Shown one piece after another: positions 61,720-64,000 of a stretch of 64,000 bases of DNA. The notes under the pieces were generated by a model that had not been told where the DNA came from, did no database searches, and saw nothing but the letters and a program-made list of their open reading frames with translations. The first letter of the stretch is position 1, and the number at the start of each line of letters is the position of its first letter. Source of the stretch: Xestospongia muta (lineage: Eukaryota > Porifera > Demospongiae > Haplosclerida > Petrosiidae); the NCBI GenBank assembly GCA_963693285.1, contig OY848923.1, positions 6,218,920 through 6,282,919 of the forward strand. The letters are read 5' to 3'. A program made the translations under genes and the position numbers.

Positions 61720-62890
61720 TCTACCTTCTATCTGATGATGACCAGCAGCTGCATCAGCTAAACCATGGCCAATCAATCACCCTGCTACCGCTCCAGCAAC
61801 AACACCTCCTGCTCCTTGGGCAATACCAATGACTACAGCAGCTGCTCCACCAACTACAGCAATGCTAATAACAAGTACTATAGCTAGTAAAGAGAACTTC
61901 TTGAAAGATATAGTGTTATATTGAGATTTAGAGAAAAATGATCCTCCTGGTAAGTAGTCATACTTAAAGGGTGGACCAGCAGAAACAGAATGTAGATATC
62001 ATGTCTGCCTCTCATCAGTTATATGAGCATAATGCATAACTAAACCAGTAACTGGCTTGTTGAGCTCAAAAGAACTGAATACTGATATGTAACATATACC
62101 ACTAATAGGTGTGCTACCTACTCAAATTTGCCCATACCCCACAAACCTTGAGCAGCTACTTCAAAATACAGGCTCTATTGGTGTGATGACCTCTCCAGGG
62201 ATGACAAGTCTTAACATTAACCCAAATTCTTCCAATACTGGTATTAACTCATGTTCAGTGTGAATATAGTAGAGACAGAGCTTCTCTTCCACTGTCACCA
62301 TTCATTCAAATGAGTCTATATAACATTAACAGTACATTAGTAAAGTACTACATATGATAGGTATAGGTTACCTGATATGTTAGTGTAATTCCAATAGTCA
62401 CATTGGATAGACTTATCACTGAAGTTAGTAGAGACTTGTATCTTGTCTTGTAGATCAAGTAAACCTAATGATAAGTCATATTTATGTCCAAATCATACAT
62501 AGACAGTTATTGTGTTTAATTTAGTGTATCTCTTTGTTATTACTAAGAAGATAGTACTTGTTATACATCCACCAATCCATTCATAAATAGATTCATTTAT
62601 TCATCCATCTGTCCACCTCTCATTCATCCATCAATCCATTCATGAAGTACATGTACATGTACAAGTCTTACCAGGAATGTCATGTTTCAAAAGTAATGAA
62701 CTGTTAATTACAACAATAATTAGTACCTGTAGTCTTTTGAGAACCCCTGAATGAGAGTAGTTTGTGAAGATAACTGACAACATCTGATATGATATGTAAA
62801 ATAAAGTAATGAAATGTTAATTACAATAATAACTATAATTATAGTACCTGAAATCATTAGTAATCTCCTTGACATAAGTAGAAAAAGAAT
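61720..62890 (-). pseudogene. ZU5 / Gly-Ala pseudogene related to gene F
   Basis: 62,310-61,770 matches the ZU5 exon of F (start 'gaatggtgacagtgg', then the Gly/Ala segment at about 61,880-61,770), with a stop replacing Gln in the QTxYLH stretch near 62,003, other small indels, and a stop within the Gly/Ala region. 62,475-62,372 matches the linker exon of F. Upstream, the Death exon is almost wholly deleted: the sequence jumps from its last few codons (about 62,690) to the end of the coiled-coil exon and its flank, which appear in fragmented, partly repeated form to about 62,890. It is dead. Confidence 0.75.
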
Positions 62891-63065
62891 CTGGATATAT
62901 GATACACTAATAGCCATGTCACTTCGATATCACATGATAAGTTTTATTTGATGCTTACTTTGTGTACTACTGTGTGCCTTGTCTACAAAGCTGTAATAAA
63001 AGAAACACTTAGGTATAATTATATGCTATAATTCTCATCCTTATAAGGAATTTTTAGAGTCATTC

Positions 63066-63110
63066 CTATAACTGTCCTTACATTTAGAACACTCACTACA
63101 TTTTGTCCTA
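63066..63110. repeat. Right arm of the inverted repeat (with 59,011-59,058)
   Basis: 'ctgtccttacatttagaaca' and 'attttgtcctatcag' are the reverse complement of the left arm, with a few substitutions. Confidence 0.65.
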
Positions 63111-63114
63111 TCAG

Positions 63115-63640
63115 AACATCATATTCCTTTTTTGATGTGTGTTATATTATCCATATGACATGGCTACTATTCTGCTTTAATCTGTGACTGCTATCTATGA
63201 TGTTGTCCTATCAGGATATCATATTCCTTCTGGGGTGTGTGCTATATTATTCATATGACATGGCTACTATTCTGCTTTAATCTGTGACTGCTATCTATGA
63301 TGTTGTCCTATCAGGATATCATATTCCTTCTGGGGTGTGTGCTATATTATTCATATGACATGGCTACTATTCTGCTTTAATCTGTGACTGCTATCTATGA
63401 TGTTGTCCTATCAGGATATCATATTCCTTCTGGGGTGTGTGCTATATTATTCATATGACATGGCTACTATTCTGCTTTAATCTGTGACTGTTATATCTAT
63501 GATATTGTCCTATCAGGATATCATATTCCTGCTGGAGTGTATGTTATATTATTCATATGACATGGCTATTATTCTGCTTTAATCTGTGACTGCTATCTAT
63601 GATGTTGTCCTATTATGATATCATATTCCTGCTGGATTCA
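63115..63640 (+). repeat. ~100-bp tandem repeat, about 5 units
   Basis: Same unit and orientation as 9885-10,290. The marker 'tggctactat' recurs at 63,161, 63,261, 63,361 and 63,461, a period of exactly 100 bp, and the middle units are almost identical. No TATA-plus-exon sequence like that of B follows before the window ends. Confidence 0.9.
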
Positions 63641-64000
63641 AGGAAAGGTTTCCTAGACCCTAGACTACATGTTTATTGGAGTGTTTTCGTCAACGTTTCT
63701 TACTATGGTGAATGTATTAGCTCTGTAATTATGGTTGCACATTCATTCCCAAATAATTTAACTTTTTATAATATGATAAAGTTTAACCCTTTAAATTAGG
63801 CTGTGTCTAGAGTGCCGGTAATCAGACCCTATACTTTAATGTGAAATTAATACATTAAGGTTCCAATGTTTAAGATTGCTTTCTTTCACCATTCACATTT
63901 ACATTTATAAACAAGCCATTAGAAGAGTCAAGCTACTAAATTTATTTTCTATGACCTTAAAAGTAGATTGTGTCTTCCACAGCTGTTTTTCCTAAGATAA
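63641..64000. other. End of window, nothing recognised
   Basis: Unique AT-rich sequence after the repeat array. No exon or repeat identified. Confidence 0.4.

Noticed and set aside
63115..63640. Regularly spaced repeats that could be taken for a CRISPR array
   Set aside because: The whole 100-bp unit is repeated with no unique spacers, in a eukaryotic context, so it is an ordinary tandem repeat.

Overview
The window is animal nuclear DNA: AT-rich, with many small exons separated by short GT-AG introns (often 45-100 nt), abundant microsatellites, DNA transposons and a decayed LINE. The gene content (ZU5, UPA, Death, CARD, Kelch and tandem protein tyrosine phosphatase domains) is metazoan. The very short introns and the expansion of ZU5/CARD and Death-fold genes suggest a demosponge such as Amphimedon or a relative. 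That assignment is inference, because no species-diagnostic gene is present. All exon structures below were built by hand from splice signals, reading phase and comparison between paralogues inside the window.

Layout. 1-1.2 kb: remnant of a tyrosine phosphatase (PTP) gene (+). 2.0-3.8 kb: decayed LINE. 4.07-5.71 kb: DNA transposon with terminal inverted repeats and a 7-bp target duplication. 5.97-9.16 kb: gene A (-), ZU5-UPA-CARD. 9.9-10.3 kb: ~100-bp tandem repeats. 10.4-17.8 kb: gene B (+), an N-terminal helical domain followed by two acetyl-CoA-synthetase-like domains, with a frameshift. 20.9-28.7 kb: gene D (-), Kelch-coiled coil-Death-ZU5-UPA-CARD. 29.2-34.5 kb: gene E (+), tandem PTP. 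36.3-37.6 kb: UPA-CARD fragment H (-). 37.8-46.6 kb: gene F (-), a paralogue of D with two transposons in its introns. 47.0-48.6 kb: pseudogene G (+), a paralogue of E. 50.0-58.6 kb: gene C (-), the intact inverted paralogue of B. 58.7-59.0 and 63.1-63.6 kb: more copies of the 100-bp repeat, in opposite orientations, around a ZU5 pseudogene at 61.7-62.9 kb.

Organisation. Two direct copies of a head-to-head unit (Kelch...CARD gene to the left, PTP gene to the right, about 0.4 kb between their start codons) lie inside an inverted pair of N-domain/double-synthetase genes. Relics of the same families (1-1.2, 20.0, 35.5, 36.3 and 61.7 kb) show that the locus grew and shrank by repeated duplication. 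Many exon junctions in D and F, and those around the cassettes that vary, are phase 1, so cassettes can be gained or lost without breaking the frame. Two examples are visible: a doubled coiled-coil triplet in D, and a 135-nt exon present in C but absent from B.

Working interpretation (inference): this is a rapidly evolving cluster of sensor/adaptor genes with death-fold domains, co-resident with a phosphatase that has one catalytic and one dead domain and a synthetase-like protein that has one catalytic-looking and one degenerate half. The pairing of a death-fold adaptor with a PTP across a shared promoter, and the fusion of a signalling-type N-terminal domain to tandem acyl-CoA synthetase folds, are the most unusual items here.
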